DNA from: Neodiprion pinetum
Lineage: Eukaryota > Arthropoda > Insecta > Hymenoptera > Diprionidae
Assembly (NCBI RefSeq): GCF_021155775.2
Contig: NC_060238.1
Coordinates: 4,946,001 to 5,010,000 of the forward strand
DNA: 64,000 nt
Reading direction: 5' to 3'
The notes beneath the pieces are model-generated. The model ran no database searches, was not told the origin of the DNA, and saw only the letters and a list, made by a program, of their open reading frames with translations. This document shows, in pieces, positions 60,514 to 64,000 of the stretch (positions are counted from its first letter, which is position 1; every line of letters begins with the position of its first letter). The position numbers and the translations under genes were made by a program.

Positions 60514-60886
60514 TTTTCGACTGGTTTCAGTTAAAAATAATACCTGTAAATAATCGAAATTTTTTCGCCATTTTGTAAAATTGAGGCGACACTCTTTTTT
60601 TGTTCATAATTTTTAAATTAAAGTTTTTTGTAGTGAAAAATACAATGAATAGAAACTTCGTCTTGGTAAAAATCGATTTTCTGTTTATTTTAAGAGTGAA
60701 ACGAAGAAAACAATTCTTAACTCGAAGAAGAATACCTAATAAAAACTTAATCGACCGGAATTTTAAATAAAGTAAATAATTTATTTACCAAAATTACGTA
60801 AACAATTAATCACACTTTTACAAAATGGTGAAAAAAATTTCGAAAAATCAGAGTTATTATTTTTGACCGTAAGAAACCGAAAAATC
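60514..60886. mobile_element. Foldback element, about 370 bp, 66-bp arms
   Basis: The left arm at 60514-60583 (including 'tcagttaaaaataatacctg' and 'tcgccattttgtaaaa') is the imperfect reverse complement of 60817-60886 (including 'ttttacaaaatggtgaaaaa'). The interior is AT-rich and non-coding. The arms are unrelated to MITE family 1. Confidence 0.75.
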
Positions 60887-62042
60887 CCGATGACCCGTTG
60901 ATTTGACGTGGAATGCCACGTATAAATTGTTATAAATATTACTCGAGCTTGTTGAGAGAAAATTCACGTACGGCACGGATAAGTTAACTCCAAAAGTCGA
61001 CTCCCATCACAGCGCTTGTTATTGCCAGTTTGAACGCACCTCGGAGCTTTTCCCAAGTCAACATCACCGCATTCGCTCTCCTTACATGCTCATTTCTCAT
61101 TCACCCTCATCCGTCGTTGCTAATTCCTCTCGCCTGGATCACCCGATCCCATTGTTCCTCATTCAGACTCTAATCTGTCGCTCTAGCTCTGAACTTTCTA
61201 TGAATTCCGTTCCACTGTTCCGTAATTTAGCAACTTTACGGGTCAGATTACGTGCAAGCTTTACCTTCAATTTCATTTCATTCAACAAATCCAGATGTGA
61301 CATACATACATATGCATGTCATATTTCAGGATTTTGAGACGTAATTTGATTGAAATTATACAACGAGACTTGATTTAAGCTTGTAAAAAATTATGCAACA
61401 GCGATAAGGTAGGTGTGTATACAATTTCTAAATTCACAACGCGTCGATAACGATTAGATTGACAGTTTTCAAATGTATGTAAAGGAAAAAAAAAATTGTC
61501 CCAAAAGGTGCAATAAACTTTTTGGTTTGATTTGACAATTTTCTAAATTGTTATTAAGTAAAAAAAAAAAAAGGTGCAAATCACAAATTAAATATTGATA
61601 TGACTGTTTAAATGTTCAAATTACAAAAATGTGTGTCATATTTAGTAACGGAAATGTAACAAATAACACAATATAAAATCGACCTGCTGGGAAAATATGT
61701 TTATTATTAATTAAACTTTTGTAACATTGTAGATAACGACACTCAATTGAACCGTAAAAATTATGATCTTTGTGAAACATAAGAGTTTCGAGATTTAATA
61801 TATTGTTTCTTTTTTTGTTCCCACCTTAAGTTTGAAGTATTCAAATTTCATATTATTGTTATCAAGCATCAAATTGATTGTTTAAGTCGATTTTAGTTTC
61901 TGAAAAATAAAAAAAAAGGATCTGACTGGGAAAAACAGGGAGATTTTTGAGGGAAATTAACTGCTTTAGGGTACATTTAGGGGAAAACTTTCAGTTTTAG
62001 AATGTTTATAGGGAAAGATAAAAAAAAAGATGGAGTGCTTTA

Positions 62043-62387
62043 ACACCGAGACAAATTTTTAGTTCCAGTTACCGCTCAGTCCTTAACTATTTTCATTTTT
62101 TATTTCTCATCACGATCACTGTTGCTATATTTTCTTGCAACTGTTGCGAAAATTTAATGCTCGTGCAAGAATAAATTGAAGTTAAAGCCTTGTTTAACTA
62201 AAAAAGTAGAGTAAACCTCAGAAACTGATTTTGCGTTGCAATAATCAAATAAGGATCGACGATAGCGCAAAATGTTTACGCGTACCTCGTTTTTCGTAAT
62301 TCCAACAATATTCAAACGATTTTCTTAACGATTACTGCCTTACTCAATTTTTCTACCTGCTATAACAAATGAAATTTTTAGAGTGTA
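62043..62387 (+). mobile_element. MITE family 1, copy with an internal deletion
   Basis: It starts 'acaccgagacaaatttttag' and ends 'gaaatttttagagtgta'. Relative to the 53074 copy it lacks roughly 80 bp after 'actattttcattttttat', where the reference continues 'accacgatc'. Confidence 0.85.
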
Positions 62388-63884
62388 GTCCTACCGTGCA
62401 GCCTGACGTACACATGTAAGTGGTAGAAGGTCGAAATCGGCACCTAACTCTGTGCATTCGGTAAGCAAACAAGAATCAACGCCAGCCGGATACAAGTAGT
62501 ACCTACCTACAGTGTGTAATTATTATCCGTACGCAGCTTCTCGTTAGCAATCATGTGGCAAACAACGCCACCTGCGGGGTATACGTTGGTATACTCGTAT
62601 AGGTTTATCCTGTAACTGAGAGTACGAGATATACCCTGCGAAAAAGTTGGTAACGTACGCTCTGACAATTAATCGGATCCTCCGAGAATTGTGACAATTG
62701 TGACAAAAGTGACAAAAGAAACAAACGAGACATTGATCATAGACACATAAAATTTCCACAGGAAGAAAAGCTTGTTTCAGTAGATTCCAAAAAACAATAA
62801 TTAGCCACTGGGAACCCGGTAACGAACATTACTATACAAGCTATTCGACTATTTTGGTATACCGTCGGACAACTGCGAGCTCAACGATGCAAATTATCTG
62901 GTTCGCAAAATATCGTATCATCGTGTGAAATCATTCGAAATCATGAAATCGTCTCAATTTGTCCAAAGTGGCAATTACCGAATGTCTTTTTCAACCTTTA
63001 GAACGTTTCTGAAATTTCATTAATATTCGGAACGGAGGGTCAACCCAGGATCAATCTGCGGAATGCGCAAATCCAAGACCACGTGACCTGAGAAATTTTT
63101 TCCCGCATACACACTTGCCTTGATTTTTACCTTCAATTTAATGATCGTCCTTCTGACGTAGAACCGCTGAATTTGATCACTCCTCATATGCTTTCGTTCC
63201 ATTTTTTTTTTTTTTTTGGGCCTTTACGCGATACTGTAGAAAGATTTTGTACTTTCAAACTGTGTTTCGACTTTAATCAACTCGTCTTACGACTTGTCAG
63301 GCTTACAAAGCAATCCCTTTCAAAGATCGTGAGCCAAAGCTAACCGATCCACTGTAACTCGATCAGACATGTCATAGAATAGATGCACAGTCATATTCTT
63401 CAAGGATAATCATCTTGTCGAATTTCATCGATCACAGTTCCGTTTGAAGATCCATAGAATTCGTCTCACTGCCCCAAAAGGCGGTCATTTCTTTTTCTAC
63501 AAGTGTATTCAACGACCAGAGGATGCAACTTGGAAGCGAAGGACCTCGTTTCTCCTCAAATTTTATGGTTCTAGTGTAGTGGTTGCATGCATCTACGCTA
63601 CATTCGGATCGTAAGGTATTTGGCCACTCGAGATTCACGACGATAAAAAGTCTTCTCAATTTTCTCGGTTGCAGAGACGGGTTTCACAGATGCAACAGAC
63701 GGGATTCAAAGCCTGACTGGACAATATGTGAAGGAAACGGCCCCCGCGATCGAGTTTCAGGCGTCAAAACGATCGTAGAAAGGCACCCTGATACTGGTCG
63801 CGTTCGTTAAACGGCCAAGCAACCCCTTGGCACCACTGGAACGTCAATGCACAATGCAAAAACGTCTCGTTCCGAGGTGATAAT

Positions 63885-63957
63885 ATGGACGCGGAGGAGA
63901 TGGACGAAGAGTTGCCGGAGGCAATCAATCTCGAGGTGATCGAAGACCCTGTTTGAA
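63885..63957 (+). CDS. Possible coding start of a gene leaving the window
   Basis: A short frame from ATG at 63885 encodes a very acidic stretch beginning MDAEEMDEELPEAINLE. A GTGATC donor-like site at 63936 falls in phase 0, so this could be a first coding exon whose partner lies beyond the right edge. Without splicing the frame stops at 63955. The preceding 200 bp is GC-richer than the surroundings and follows a TTGCAG acceptor-like site at about 63675. I recognise no family; this may be chance. Confidence 0.2.
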
Positions 63958-64000
63958 ATTCACTCCGTAAACGGCCGTCTCGTCAAATTTAACTTCATCC

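Larger units (their letters stand above)
56161..64000. other. Right-hand stretch without a confirmed gene
   Basis: No recognisable family. It holds MITE copies at 58589 and 62043, a foldback at 60514, TA microsatellites near 56976-57001 and 59707-59727, and poly-T/A runs. A gene-like minus-strand frame (58784-59044) and a possible coding start at the right edge (63885) are the only coding hints. Confidence 0.5.

Noticed and set aside
1..64000. CRISPR arrays, rRNA, tRNA, operons, riboswitches
   Set aside because: No regularly spaced identical repeats with unique spacers, no rRNA-like blocks, and no cloverleaf I could complete by eye. The DNA is eukaryotic nuclear in character. A tRNAscan run would settle tRNAs.

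Overview
The window looks like nuclear DNA of an insect. It is AT-rich, has GT-AG introns from about 90 bp to more than 8 kb, carries many TA/TG/TC microsatellites and homopolymers, and holds small non-autonomous elements but no bacterial-style gene packing. The gene set fits an insect: a GRK4/5/6-type receptor kinase (Gprk2), a two-SRCR lysyl oxidase-like gene, the class C GPCR bride of sevenless (boss) and a VMAT-like SLC18 transporter. Hymenoptera is my guess from the general look, not something the sequence proves.

Layout. (1) 1-21.3 kb: the 5' part of Gprk2 on the minus strand. Two coding exons are recognisable (17694-17745 and 9230-9325). The regulatory and kinase domains are not visible and probably lie beyond the left edge. 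A GC-richer stretch at 20.7-21.4 kb, next to a 27-base G run, is the best promoter candidate. (2) 21.4-31.1 kb: no recognisable gene; foldback elements, a MITE and purine/pyrimidine tracts. (3) 31.1-40.2 kb: complete 8-exon lysyl oxidase-like gene on the plus strand, 506 aa. (4) 41.7-45.9 kb: complete 6-exon boss on the plus strand, 890 aa. (5) 47.9-50.4 kb: 7-exon VMAT-like transporter on the plus strand, about 432 aa, with a Gln where VMATs have a transport-critical Asp. (6) 50.4-64 kb: no confirmed gene; inverted repeats, MITE copies, a third copy of a dispersed repeat, a GC-rich island at 55.2-56.2 kb and a possible start of another gene at the right edge.

The three plus-strand genes form a co-oriented cluster, but their known roles differ (extracellular matrix cross-linking, cell-surface signalling, vesicular amine uptake) and nothing shows that they act together. 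All exon junctions were worked out by hand from splice motifs, reading phase and remembered family sequence. The three complete models each have a total length divisible by three.

The main unexplained structure is repeats. There is a roughly 430-bp terminal-inverted-repeat family with nine copies or fragments, several unrelated foldback elements of 370-910 bp, a roughly 0.6-0.8 kb dispersed repeat with two nearly identical inverted copies 13 kb apart plus one older copy, and two degenerate arrays with a period of about 10 bp. I saw no CRISPR array, rRNA or convincing tRNA, and no clearly new biological system. The transporter with the altered ion-pair residue is the most interesting functional lead.
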